Assembly (NCBI GenBank): GCA_015067145.1
Contig: SVNA01000006.1
Span: 1-64,000 of the forward strand
DNA length: 64,000 bases
DNA from: Oscillospiraceae bacterium
Lineage (GTDB): Bacteria; Bacillota; Clostridia; Oscillospirales; Ruminococcaceae
Direction of reading: 5' to 3'
Every line of letters starts with the position of its first letter. Positions within the stretch are counted from its first letter, which is position 1. This document shows positions 17,173-26,080 of the stretch, piece after piece. The translations under genes were made by a program, and so were the position numbers. Under the pieces are notes generated by a model, which ran no database searches, was not told the origin of the DNA, and was given only the letters and a program-made list of their open reading frames with translations.

Positions 17173-17424
17173 ATGGCTGTTACAACTGTTTTTGGCTCCA
17201 TTGGTTTTGTGGCCAGATTTATTATTGCATTTGTCATTCTGGCATACGTTTCCTCGCAGAACCGTGATGATGCTTCCATCCGCCGCGGTTTTGTGCTGCT
17301 GTGCGTACTGGGTGCCGCTGTTTTTGTTATAGGCGTGCTGCTTTTCATCGGTGTGTTTATCGCAGGCGGTATCGGCTTTATGGGCAACGCACTGACAAAC
17401 TTCCACTATCACAACTATTTCTGA
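17173..17424 (+). CDS. Small membrane protein, unknown function
   Basis: 83 residues with two hydrophobic helices (about 8-26 and 40-68) separated by a polar stretch SSQNRDDASIRRG; the second ends in a Gly-rich segment and a His/Asn-rich tail NFHYHNYF. AAAGGGA precedes the ATG, and codon use looks like that of its neighbours, so I take it as a real gene. I do not recognise the family. The 130 bases upstream contain a TATAAT-like box. Confidence 0.65.
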   Translation: MAVTTVFGSIGFVARFIIAFVILAYVSSQNRDDASIRRGFVLLCVLGAAVFVIGVLLFIGVFIAGGIGFMGNALTNFHYHNYF

Positions 17425-17489
17425 TGCAATTCTGCACACCGTCCCGTGACCTGTGCAGATTCTGATTTATATTAAAACGAGGTCTGACT

Positions 17490-18221
17490 ATGGAAAAAAC
17501 TACCTTTAAATACACCCTTGCCCTTGAGGGCAACGATATGGAGACAAAGGCTGCAAAAGCCCTGAAAAAGGGCGACGAGCTGCTGCTCCAGAGAGTTTAT
17601 GACGAATACGACACCTTTGAAATTGTGGTTTCCACAAAGGACGGCAAAGGCCTTGATATGCTTGGCTATGCCGAAAGCGTGGGCATTGCACCATTTATCG
17701 ACAACGGCAGTGTGGAGATTGTTTCCGCAACAGTTACAGAGGTGGAAACAGAAGAGGGCGAAAGCCGTGCAAAGGATATAACTTATGTAAGCTTTGACGC
17801 TGTTTTTGCCTATGACGATGAAATTCTTGCACCGTTTGGCGGCGGCTACAACGAGACAATGGCATTTATGCCAAAGGAAGATGCCATCTTCTCCCTCTGC
17901 CTTTACAGAATTCTGGACTACAATATGCCTATCATCACCCAGACACACCTCAACCGCTACGAATTTGAGGTTGATATGGACGATGACACAAAGATGTTCT
18001 TTGATATTCCTTTTGATGAGGAAGACTATTTCTTCACAGTGGAAATTCTCTTCAACGAAACCTTTACAAAATGCCGCATGGCAAGCCGTGTGTACAGCGA
18101 AACAAAACAGTACATTATGCCCGTTGACGAACACACAGCAGATATTATGATGACATTTATCAACCACGTAAGAATTTTCAACGAGGAAAAATCCATCACC
18201 GAATGTGAGATTGACTGGTAA
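17490..18221 (+). CDS. HIRAN-like domain protein, unknown function
   Basis: 243 residues, acidic, no membrane segment. Residues about 5-85 (FKYTLALEGND, then KKGDELLLQRVYDEYDTFEI, LGYAESVGIAPFIDNG) fit the HIRAN pattern: a Gly-Asp turn, a charged strand, a Leu-Gly-Tyr turn and a closing Asn-Gly. HIRAN domains bind DNA ends or occur in stand-alone proteins of unknown role. The C-terminal two thirds (from about 100) is not recognised; it has FDIPFDEEDYFFTVEI and similar alternating acidic/aromatic strands. GAGG lies upstream of the ATG, and repeat copy E follows the stop. Confidence 0.55.
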   Translation: MEKTTFKYTLALEGNDMETKAAKALKKGDELLLQRVYDEYDTFEIVVSTKDGKGLDMLGYAESVGIAPFIDNGSVEIVSATVTEVETEEGESRAKDITYVSFDAVFAYDDEILAPFGGGYNETMAFMPKEDAIFSLCLYRILDYNMPIITQTHLNRYEFEVDMDDDTKMFFDIPFDEEDYFFTVEILFNETFTKCRMASRVYSETKQYIMPVDEHTADIMMTFINHVRIFNEEKSITECEIDW

Positions 18222-18229
18222 TCACTCCT

Positions 18230-18350
18230 CATAGGGGGATTATCCCCCTGCATGACGCATTTTTTCTCGACGAAGCGAGAAAAAATTTGCTGTCACCCCC
18301 TTAGAAGAAATCGCCACATGCCATACGGCGTGGCGGATATATAAGCTGTA
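18230..18350 (-). repeat. Partial family 1 repeat (copy E)
   Basis: Forward on the minus strand while the flanking genes are plus. It retains GGGGGTGACAGC, the AT hairpin (TTTTTTCTCG/CGAGAAAAAA) and the AGGGGG/CCCCCT hairpin. Compared with copies B and C, both stems differ in sequence but stay paired, i.e. they covary. It begins 8 bases after the preceding stop. Confidence 0.8.
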
Positions 18351-18400
18351 CAAATTCCTGAAACATCCTATCACAGTACAGCCTAACGAGAGGAACAATT

Positions 18401-19558
18401 ATGAACTGCGAAAAATTATTCTACAACGACAGCTTTGCAACCACTTTTACAGCGGAAGTTTGCGACTGTTTTCCAAACAAGGACCATTTTGCCATTGTGC
18501 TGGACAAAACCCTCTTTTATCCAGAGGGCGGCGGACAGCCCTGCGACCACGGTGTTATCACCTTTGGCGAAACAAAGGCAGAAATTTTTGACGTACGTGA
18601 GAAAAACGGCATCATCTGCCACTACAGCCGCACAGAAATCCCTGTGGGCACGGTGGTTGAGGGCGAAATTGACTTTGAACGCCGTTTTGACCTGATGCAG
18701 CAGCACACAGGCGAACATATCCTCTCGGGTATTATCTGGCAGCTTTACGGCTACGCAAATGTGGGCTTTCACCTTTCCGACAAGGATATGTCCATCGATC
18801 TGAGCGGCCCGCTCTCTCAGGAGGATATCGACCGCTGTGTTGACATGGCAAACGAAATCATCATCAAAAACCAGCCTGTAACCGCTGATTATCCTGATAT
18901 TTCAAAGCTGGAATACCGCAGCAAAAAGGCTCTTGAGGGTCCTGTGCGTATTGTTACTGCAGGGGACGCCGACGTTTGTGCCTGCTGCGGCACACATCTT
19001 AAAACCACAGGCCAGGCACAGATGATTGTCGCCACCGACAGCATGAACTACAAGGGCGGCACAAGAATATTCTTTGCCTGCGGAAAACGTGCTTTCGCCG
19101 ACTATATGGCAAAAAACGGCCACTGTCTTGATATCAGCCATCTGCTCAGTGCAAAAACCTGTGAAATCACCGACAAGGTTAAGGATAAAATCGCAGAGTG
19201 CGAAAACCTCAAAGCACAGCTTGCAGAGGCAAAAAACCAGCTGTTCAGCTACTGGGCAGAAACTGTGCCTGCAGGTGATGTGGGCTTTATGGCAAAGGAC
19301 TCCCTTTCCAGCGGTGAAATCCAGCGTCTGTGCTCCAAGCTGAACGAAAAATGCCCGACAGCCTGTGTTGTTTCAAAGCAGGAAGACGGCACAAGCAAAA
19401 TCTGCCTCTTCTCCTCCGTGTGCGACACCAACAAGGTGGGCAGGGCAATCTGCACAGCACTTGGCGGCAAAGGCGGCGGCAAACCCGGTATCTTTCAGGG
19501 CACATTCAGCCTTGAGGGCGATGTGGAAAGCCTGTTAAAAGGAGCTTTGAATGATTAG
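18401..19558 (+). CDS. Alanyl-tRNA editing protein, AlaX long form with DHHA1 domain
   Basis: Stand-alone editing protein of 385 residues that hydrolyses mischarged Ser- or Gly-tRNA(Ala). The N-terminal strand domain has FYPEGGGQPCDHG; the editing core has QQHTGEHILSG (zinc-binding HxxxH, about 105) and CACCGTHLKTTGQ with the Cys and His zinc ligands (about 190). A helical linker (245-280) leads to a DHHA1 domain ending GGKGGGKPGIFQG, which helps bind tRNA. The domain order and size match AlaX-L. GAGAGGAAC lies before the ATG. The next small gene overlaps it by 8 bases. Confidence 0.9.
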   Translation: MNCEKLFYNDSFATTFTAEVCDCFPNKDHFAIVLDKTLFYPEGGGQPCDHGVITFGETKAEIFDVREKNGIICHYSRTEIPVGTVVEGEIDFERRFDLMQQHTGEHILSGIIWQLYGYANVGFHLSDKDMSIDLSGPLSQEDIDRCVDMANEIIIKNQPVTADYPDISKLEYRSKKALEGPVRIVTAGDADVCACCGTHLKTTGQAQMIVATDSMNYKGGTRIFFACGKRAFADYMAKNGHCLDISHLLSAKTCEITDKVKDKIAECENLKAQLAEAKNQLFSYWAETVPAGDVGFMAKDSLSSGEIQRLCSKLNEKCPTACVVSKQEDGTSKICLFSSVCDTNKVGRAICTALGGKGGGKPGIFQGTFSLEGDVESLLKGALND

Positions 19559-19781
19559 TGACAGCATACTGCGTATTATCATGGCAAACAACCATCACAC
19601 CCCTTTTGATATAGACCATTTTTCCATACAGCGGCGGGGCAGTAAATTTTATGTTTATGCCCACCCTTTTGAAAATAATTTTAACAAAAAGAAAATCGGC
19701 ACCTTTGCCGACTACGAAAGTGCAAAGGCAGCGGTGGACAGCATACTGGATTTAAAGCTGCCCCCGGACATAAATATATAA
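19551..19781 (+). CDS. Small conserved-looking protein, unknown function
   Basis: 76 residues. It starts inside the end of the AlaX gene (8-base overlap), which suggests coupled translation. The sequence has a compact beta-like pattern, SIQRRGSKFYVYAHPFENNF then KKIGTFADYESAKAAVDSIL, resembling short AP2-like or DUF-type strand-strand-helix domains. I cannot assign a family. RAGGAGC-like purines inside the AlaX gene serve as ribosome site. Confidence 0.6.
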   Translation: MISDSILRIIMANNHHTPFDIDHFSIQRRGSKFYVYAHPFENNFNKKKIGTFADYESAKAAVDSILDLKLPPDINI

Positions 19782-19789
19782 AAACAGAC

Positions 19790-19820
19790 CAATGCCTCCC
19801 TCTGCTGAGGGGGGGCATTG
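19790..19820. repeat. GC-rich stem-loop before rsmE
   Basis: CAATGCC with CCCTC pairs with GAGGG and GGCATTG around a TGCT loop. No T-run follows on plus, so it is not a typical terminator; it may stabilise or separate the two transcripts. Confidence 0.55.
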
Positions 19821-19840
19821 AAAACCACGAAAGAATTATT

Positions 19841-20566
19841 ATGGCACACAGATATTTTTTGACAGATATAAACGGCAATACGGCAACGGTGACAGGCAGC
19901 GAGGCTGTGCACCTTTGCCGTGTTATGCGTATAAAACAGGGTGACACCGTTATCCTGTGCGACACAGCGGGCTTTGACTATACCGCCTGTGCAAAGGATG
20001 TAAACGAAAAGGTGATTACCTTTGAAATAATTGAAAAAACTAAAAATGAGGCGGAACCAAACAAAAGCCTCACTGTATATATGGCATTGCCAAAAAGCGA
20101 CAAGCTGGAGTTTATTGTGCAGAAAGCCTGCGAGCTGGGTGCAAAAAAGCTGGTGCCTTTTGTAAGCGAGTTCTGCGTTGCACAGAAAAGCAAAAAAGAG
20201 GACAGCAAAAAACAGCGTCTTGAAAAAATCAGTGCCGAGGCCGCCAAGCAGTGCGGCAGAAGCTGCCCTATGGAAATCGGCGACACACTAACCTTCAGAC
20301 AGCTTTTGCAGGATATGCAGAAAAACGATGTAAACCTGTTTTTCTACGAACACGCTGATATGCCGCTGAACAGAGTGGATTTTGCCGGCAGGGACAACAT
20401 CAGCGTTATAATCGGCAGCGAAGGTGGCTTCAGCGAGAGGGAATGTGCACAGCTTTCCGAAAACGGTGCGGTTACAATATCCCTTGGCAAGCGTATTCTC
20501 CGCTGTGAAACTGCGGCGGTGAGTGCTGTAACCCTTACTATGTATATCCTTGGTGAAATGGAGTAA
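19841..20566 (+). CDS. rsmE: 16S rRNA (uracil-1498-N3)-methyltransferase
   Basis: SPOUT-class, SAM-dependent enzyme that methylates N3 of U1498 in 16S rRNA. The 241 residues show the N-terminal PUA-like part (HRYFLTD, HLCRVMRIKQGD), KACELGAKKLVPF, AAKQCGRS (about 145), and the knot motifs IGSEGGFSERE and SLGKRILRCETAA near the C-terminus. Normal length. It is followed by the VanY-type gene 4 bases after its stop, so the two are co-transcribed. Confidence 0.95.
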   Translation: MAHRYFLTDINGNTATVTGSEAVHLCRVMRIKQGDTVILCDTAGFDYTACAKDVNEKVITFEIIEKTKNEAEPNKSLTVYMALPKSDKLEFIVQKACELGAKKLVPFVSEFCVAQKSKKEDSKKQRLEKISAEAAKQCGRSCPMEIGDTLTFRQLLQDMQKNDVNLFFYEHADMPLNRVDFAGRDNISVIIGSEGGFSERECAQLSENGAVTISLGKRILRCETAAVSAVTLTMYILGEME

Positions 20567-20570
20567 TTTT

Positions 20571-21521
20571 ATGGACAGAAAACAGGCGGACAGACTGCGT
20601 GAAGAAAAAAGAAAACTCAGACGCAGAAAAAAGATAAAGGGCTACACCCTTATGGTGCTTTGTGCCGTCATCATAATCGCCCTTATAGTTTTTGCCGTTA
20701 AAGGCGTTATCGGCCTTGTGACAGGCGATGAAATCGGCAGCGATACAGCAGGCAGCGAAACTGTAAACAGTGAAAGCATCGGTGATACATCATCCGACAG
20801 CGAAAACATCAGTTCCGGCGGGGAAGTTTCCTCCGAAGAAAACAGCGAAGAACCTGTTTCCGGCGAAGATAGCTCTTCCACTGAACCGGAAAACAGCAAT
20901 GCCAGCACCACACCTGCAGGCGAAAAACCTGAGGCCAGCTGGTCCACAATGCTGGTGAACCAGTGGAGCTATATGCCTGAGGGGTATGTTCCCGAGGTAC
21001 GCCCTGTGGTTTATGAGGGTGTAAGTCCTCTTAACAATCAGTTTGATGTGCGTGCGGCGGAAGCCCTTGAGCAGATGCTGGCAGATGCCCGTGCAGCAGG
21101 TTACAATATGTATCTTGTTTCCGCATACCGCAGCCACGATTATCAGGTAAATCTTTTCAACCGCAAGGTCAACGAATACAAGGCCCTGGGTTATGACGAC
21201 ACCGAGGCATATAACCAGGCCTCCCAGTGGGTGGCAATCCCGGGCACAAGCGAACACTGCACAGGCCTTGCCGCAGACATCGTTTCCTCCACATGGTACA
21301 ACCACAACTCTGACCTTACCCACGATTTTGAAGAAACAGAGCACTTTGACTGGCTGTACAGCCACTGTGCAGACTACGGATTTATTCTGCGTTATCCAAA
21401 AAACCGCGAGGCTACAACAGGCATAACCTACGAGCCGTGGCACTACCGCTATGTAGGCGTTGAGGCGGCAAAATATATTATGGAAAACAATATCACTCTG
21501 GAAGAATTCTGTGCAGAATAG
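20571..21521 (+). CDS. D-alanyl-D-alanine carboxypeptidase, VanY/LAS family, membrane anchored
   Basis: 316 residues. A basic N-terminus (RLREEKRKLRRRKKIK) and one hydrophobic helix (about 27-48) anchor it with the catalytic domain outside. A Ser/Glu/Thr-rich linker (about 55-125) spans the wall. The peptidase domain has YRSHDYQVNLF, TSEHCTGLAADIVS (zinc His and Asp) and EPWHYRYVG (second zinc His), the VanY signature. It trims terminal D-Ala from muropeptides. The ATG at 20571 is used (GGAG 7 bases upstream, overlapping the rsmE stop); an earlier in-frame start at 20550 lies inside rsmE. Confidence 0.9.
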   Translation: MDRKQADRLREEKRKLRRRKKIKGYTLMVLCAVIIIALIVFAVKGVIGLVTGDEIGSDTAGSETVNSESIGDTSSDSENISSGGEVSSEENSEEPVSGEDSSSTEPENSNASTTPAGEKPEASWSTMLVNQWSYMPEGYVPEVRPVVYEGVSPLNNQFDVRAAEALEQMLADARAAGYNMYLVSAYRSHDYQVNLFNRKVNEYKALGYDDTEAYNQASQWVAIPGTSEHCTGLAADIVSSTWYNHNSDLTHDFEETEHFDWLYSHCADYGFILRYPKNREATTGITYEPWHYRYVGVEAAKYIMENNITLEEFCAE

Positions 21522-21648
21522 TCATATTCTTTTTTCAGCAAAGTATGACAATATCGTACACGGTTTTCACTTGATATTTTAAAATAATATGATAAAATAA
21601 CTTTATTGAAAAAATATTTTCCCACGGCAAAGGCAGGCACTATACTCT

Positions 21649-21909
21649 ATGGCAACTGACAATCTGAGAAACGAAATAGATGCAGTTTACAGCGAAATAC
21701 TCTCACTTTTTGTAAAGAGCATGGAACTGAGCTGCGAACTTGGCAGAGAAAAAGCAAAGGACGGCAAAACACTTGCCGACAGAAAGAGAGAGGAAGAAAT
21801 TCTGGAAAAGGCGGCGGAAAACAGCCCGCAGAATATGCAGAACTATTCCATCGAGCTTTTCAGAGAAATCATAAAACTGTCCAAACAGTATTACGAAGAT
21901 GTAAAATAA
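21649..21909 (+). CDS. Chorismate mutase-like (AroQ-fold) small protein
   Basis: 86 residues, all helical. LRNEIDAVYSEILSLF, then LGREKAKDG and DRKREEEIL follow the AroQ-class pattern (E. coli PheA mutase domain numbering: Arg11, Lys39, Arg51, Glu52 have counterparts). At the place of Arg28 the protein has Ser (VKSMEL versus AKRLEL), so one active-site arginine seems missing. It may be a weak or repurposed mutase. Shared terminator follows; the next gene is convergent. Confidence 0.7.
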   Translation: MATDNLRNEIDAVYSEILSLFVKSMELSCELGREKAKDGKTLADRKREEEILEKAAENSPQNMQNYSIELFREIIKLSKQYYEDVK

Positions 21910-21913
21910 AAAT

Positions 21914-21946
21914 TACGGAGCGGTACAAATGTACTGCTCCGTTTTT
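21914..21946. terminator. Bidirectional terminator between convergent genes
   Basis: Stem ACGGAGC.GTAC / GTAC.GCTCCGT with an AAAT loop, a T-run on plus and A-run on the other side. It serves the mutase-like gene (plus) and the flippase gene (minus). Confidence 0.9.
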
Positions 21947-21949
21947 GTT

Positions 21950-23398
21950 TTATCTTTTTGCTGCTTTCTTTAATATGTTTATCACTGTACTGTTTTTCAG
22001 CATTACTTCGATTGTTATGTAAACCACAACGGACAGAACAACTACAGTTATAGTGTGCAGTATACAGCCAAACTGCCAGATTTTTATAATCATATTTACT
22101 GCAACTATGCCAGCACATCCAACTGCCGATTTCACTGCACAGATACCTGCACCCGTTGCTGAAAGATATTTTTTTGCAGCCCAGACGGTCAGCCCGCACT
22201 GAATCAGTTCTGCTACAAGAGTTGTAACCGCTGCCGCTTTTTCCTGCCATATCGGTACAAGAAAAAGGTTCAACAGTATATTTACGCCCGCCGCTGTCGC
22301 CAAAGCGTAAAAAACTGTTTTTTCCTTTCCGAAAGGAATCAGTACACAATGACCCCAGAACCATCCGCAGATGCTGAACAGCAAGGCTCCGCATAAAATA
22401 ACCAGGGATGTGGCAGCCTCGATATATGTAATATCCGAAATAAGTATTACCAGCTCTTTTCTCAGCACTGCAATACCAACTATTGCAGGCAAAAGAAATG
22501 TAATCAGTAAAAAGTACACTTCTCTTGCTTTATCGGTAAACCCTGTCAGGTCACCCTCCCCTATACGGGCAGAAAGATGAGGGATTGCCGCTATAATCAC
22601 AGCAGACAATATAGTTTTTATGGTATCGTATATCTTTGTGGCAACAGAATATATTCCAACAGTATAGTCGCCCCATACAATACCCAGAATTGTAACATCG
22701 GAATTCACATATATTGTCGCAGAAACCGACATTGCAAACATTACCAATATCGGAACTATATGCTTTTTGAATTCAATCTGCTTTAAATCCAGAACAAATT
22801 TTGGTCTGTAATATTTTTTTGCACAGATATAGTTTGCAACACCTGTTCCAACCGAGAAAAAAGCAGAAACTCCTGCGTACAAAAGCAGGTCATTGTCATT
22901 TTTTACAAAGACAAAGAGCAATACTATAGAAATCAGTCTGACTATAATATTTCGCACTGTGATATATGTATAGTCTTCCTGTGCACTGTATATCCACTCC
23001 ACCCCTAAAGTACAGAAAGCTATATTGGCGGAGATCACAGCTATGACAGGTATATACTCCCTTAGCTGATCAAAAAAAACACAGCAGAGTACAAGCAGTA
23101 TATACGACACTGCCGTAGACAGTATATTTATTGTGAAAACACTGTCTGCAAATTTTGCAAATCTGTCTTTATCTTCTCGTAACTTCGCACCTTCTCTTAC
23201 AGCATATCCGCTTATGCCAAGACCTGCTACAAGCACAAAATATCCTATGAATGATGATGAAAAGCTGTATCTGCCTATATTTTCAACCCCCAGCACCTTA
23301 GAGGCGTAAGGGAATGTTATAAGAGGAAATATTATCCTCAGCATCGCATTTACAGAGTTGAGAAGCATATTTACTTCAAGTGATTTTCTTCTACCCAT
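21950..23398 (-). CDS. Polysaccharide flippase (Wzx/MviN-like, MOP superfamily)
   Basis: 482 residues with about 14 hydrophobic helices. The N-terminus (KSLEVNMLLNSVNAMLRI, FPYASKVLGVENIGRYSF) is typical of Wzx-type O-unit/teichoic-acid flippases. It would flip lipid-linked sugar units from the inner to the outer face. Its start overlaps the upstream glycosyltransferase by 28 bases, so the two form an operon. Codon use is more AT-rich (ATA, AGA) than in neighbours such as rsmE, hinting at separate ancestry. Confidence 0.88.
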   Translation of the reverse strand: MGRRKSLEVNMLLNSVNAMLRIIFPLITFPYASKVLGVENIGRYSFSSSFIGYFVLVAGLGISGYAVREGAKLREDKDRFAKFADSVFTINILSTAVSYILLVLCCVFFDQLREYIPVIAVISANIAFCTLGVEWIYSAQEDYTYITVRNIIVRLISIVLLFVFVKNDNDLLLYAGVSAFFSVGTGVANYICAKKYYRPKFVLDLKQIEFKKHIVPILVMFAMSVSATIYVNSDVTILGIVWGDYTVGIYSVATKIYDTIKTILSAVIIAAIPHLSARIGEGDLTGFTDKAREVYFLLITFLLPAIVGIAVLRKELVILISDITYIEAATSLVILCGALLFSICGWFWGHCVLIPFGKEKTVFYALATAAGVNILLNLFLVPIWQEKAAAVTTLVAELIQCGLTVWAAKKYLSATGAGICAVKSAVGCAGIVAVNMIIKIWQFGCILHTITVVVLSVVVYITIEVMLKNSTVINILKKAAKR

Positions 23399-24333
23399 TT
23401 ATACACTCGTTTTACAAATCTTTTAATCCCTATAAGTACCAAATAAATCCGAGGAAATCTGGTTTTCAGCCACAGCTTAGGATTTGATAAGGTTATACTT
23501 TTACGGTTTTCTTTCCATATTCTTTTCAGCGACTCTCTGTCCCGGACTGTCTTTTGTGCATAAAGCAATTTATAAATTACATGCATTCTGATCTCATTGT
23601 TTATCCCGATACAGATTTTTTTCTCGTGTTCTTCAAGATTTTCATCCGCTATAATTCTTCCCAGCTGCAAATTTATCGCTTCCAGATGCTGCGTATTAAA
23701 TACATCATCGTGCGTGATTGAATCCGCACGCATTCTGTAACAATAACCTTCACTTCCCGTAAAGCTTATTTTTTCGCTGTTGGCTATAAGAGGCTGCATA
23801 ACGTATACATCCTCATAGTTTTTTCCTTCCGGAAAGCGTATCTTTTCAAAACTTTTTGTGTGATACAGTTTGTTCCACACATTAGTTTCAAGCTTTCTTT
23901 TATACAGCAGCACAAGGGCCTCCCGTTTATCTATACATCTGCCGCTTGTGTGTTCCAGATGAGTGCGTTTTTCCTTTTTATCGTATACGTCGTCAAAAAC
24001 AACATAGTCACATACCGCTATATCCGAATTATATTCCATCATATTGCTGTACAGATTTTCTATGTGGTCAGGAAGAATATAGTCATCAGAATCCAGAAAG
24101 GTTACATATTTTGTATCCGCAATATCCAGCCCGGCATTTTGTGGCAAGTGCAGCACTGTCACCCTTTCATCGCTGAGATATCTGTCGCATATTTCACCGC
24201 AATTATCAGGCGAACAGTCATCTACAATTATAATTTTCAAGTTTTTATATGTCTGATTTATCACGCTGTCAAGACATTCTTCCAGATATTGCTCAACCTT
24301 GTAAACAGGTATAATTATGCTTATCTTTTCCAT
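23371..24333 (-). CDS. Family 2 glycosyltransferase with a short gap in the donor-site loop
   Basis: 320-residue GT-A enzyme. ISIIIPVYKVEQYLEECLDSV and IIIVDDCSPDNCGEICD mark the nucleotide-binding half, and TFLDSDDYILPDH carries the metal-binding DxD. Between them, most relatives have a GGLSxARN-type loop before the next helix, but here the text reads HLPQNAGLDIADTKYV, about eight residues shorter. Activity may be altered. The C-terminal part (about 200-320) is basic and helical. Overlaps the flippase gene; both likely serve a surface polysaccharide. Confidence 0.82.
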   Translation of the reverse strand: MEKISIIIPVYKVEQYLEECLDSVINQTYKNLKIIIVDDCSPDNCGEICDRYLSDERVTVLHLPQNAGLDIADTKYVTFLDSDDYILPDHIENLYSNMMEYNSDIAVCDYVVFDDVYDKKEKRTHLEHTSGRCIDKREALVLLYKRKLETNVWNKLYHTKSFEKIRFPEGKNYEDVYVMQPLIANSEKISFTGSEGYCYRMRADSITHDDVFNTQHLEAINLQLGRIIADENLEEHEKKICIGINNEIRMHVIYKLLYAQKTVRDRESLKRIWKENRKSITLSNPKLWLKTRFPRIYLVLIGIKRFVKRVYKWVEENHLK

Positions 24334-24377
24334 GGTCTTTCACCTATATTATCTGTTTATCTGCACAATGTTCTATC

Positions 24378-24411
24378 AAAAAAGGCCTGTATTTGCATTA
24401 CAGGACCTTTT
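24378..24411 (-). terminator. Terminator of the orphan response regulator gene
   Basis: Stem AAGG.CCTGTA / TACAGG.CCTT (minus strand) followed by TTTTTT, about 15 bases past the stop. Confidence 0.8.
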
Positions 24412-24425
24412 GCATATATTTTTTA

Positions 24426-25127
24426 TTATTCCTTGACTTCAAACTTGTAGCCAACGCCCCACACTGTTTTGAGGGACCATTTTTCGCTTACGCCCTCCAG
24501 CTTTTCTCTGAGACGCTTTATATGAACGTCGATTGTGCGGCTGTCGCCATAGTATTCAAAGCCCCAAACCTCGTCCAGCAGGGCATCACGGGTGAACACC
24601 TTGTTGGCATTCTTTGCAAGGTAGTAGAGCAGTTCCATCTCTTTCGGCGGTGTGTCCACAACCTCGTCGTTAACTTTGAGTTCGTATTTTGTTATGTTTA
24701 CCACAAGATTTTCAAAGACAAGCTCCCCTTCGTCGCTTTCGGTCTTAGCCGCTGTTGTGCGGCCTGTGCGACGCAGCACAGCCTTGATGCGTGCCACAAC
24801 CTCTTTTGTATCGAAAGGTTTTACGATATAGTCATCGGCACCCAGCTCCAGCCCCAGCACCTTGTCAAAGGTTTCGCCCTTTGCCGTGAGCATAATTATA
24901 GGTGTTTCCTTTTTCGCACGGATACGGCGGCAGGCTTCCCAGCCGTCCACACGTGGCATCATGACATCCAGCAGGACAAGGTCAACCTCCATCTCGTCGT
25001 GCATGGCAATCGCACTTTCGCCATCGTGGGCAAGATAGGTTTCGTAGCCCTCTTTTTCAAGATAAAGACGCAGCAGCTCGCAAATATTTCTGTCGTCATC
25101 TACTATAAGGATTTTTTCTCTGTCCAT
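24426..25127 (-). CDS. OmpR/PhoB-family response regulator, orphan
   Basis: 233 residues. Receiver domain (1-118): ILIVDDDRNI acidic pocket, phospho-acceptor Asp in LVLLDVMMP (about 53), Thr/Ser switch in IIMLTAKG, Lys in YIVKPFD. C-terminal winged-helix DNA-binding domain (about 138-232) with PPKEMELLYYLAKN and DSRTIDVHIKRLREKL. No kinase gene is adjacent; the only kinase in the window is at 30463-31878, paired with its own regulator. It has its own promoter and terminator, so it is monocistronic. Confidence 0.92.
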   Translation of the reverse strand: MDREKILIVDDDRNICELLRLYLEKEGYETYLAHDGESAIAMHDEMEVDLVLLDVMMPRVDGWEACRRIRAKKETPIIMLTAKGETFDKVLGLELGADDYIVKPFDTKEVVARIKAVLRRTGRTTAAKTESDEGELVFENLVVNITKYELKVNDEVVDTPPKEMELLYYLAKNANKVFTRDALLDEVWGFEYYGDSRTIDVHIKRLREKLEGVSEKWSLKTVWGVGYKFEVKE

Positions 25128-25162
25128 ATTTCAACCTCCGTGGGAGTATTATCGTACATTTT

Positions 25163-25191
25163 ATATTATATTACCATAAAATTATGAACAA
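25163..25191 (-). promoter_or_regulatory. Promoter for the orphan response regulator
   Basis: Minus strand TTGTTC, 17-base spacer, TAATAT; the ATG follows about 35 bases later behind GGAGG. Confidence 0.6.
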
Positions 25192-25274
25192 TTAAAGATA
25201 TTCCCGTGTATAAATTGCATAACGACAAATTTCTGCACGGATTATCTTTCTATACCGCCGCCTCTTCAGACAGC

Positions 25275-25306
25275 AACAGGCCGTCTGCATAACAGACGGC
25301 CTGTTT
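25275..25306 (-). terminator. Terminator downstream of the liv operon
   Basis: Perfect 12-bp stem ACAGGCCGTCTG / CAGACGGCCTGT with a short loop, 70 bases past the livF stop. The U-run on the minus strand is weak. Confidence 0.65.
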
Positions 25307-25375
25307 GTTAAGGAGAGAAAATTATGTACGTTTATTATCAGCGTATAAACAGCATTCCCTCTTGTATTGTGATTT

Positions 25376-26066
<691 letters not shown>

Positions 26067-26080
<14 letters not shown>

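Noticed and set aside
19790..19820. Intrinsic terminator before rsmE
   Set aside because: The stem is strong, but it is followed by AAAACC on plus, not a T-run.
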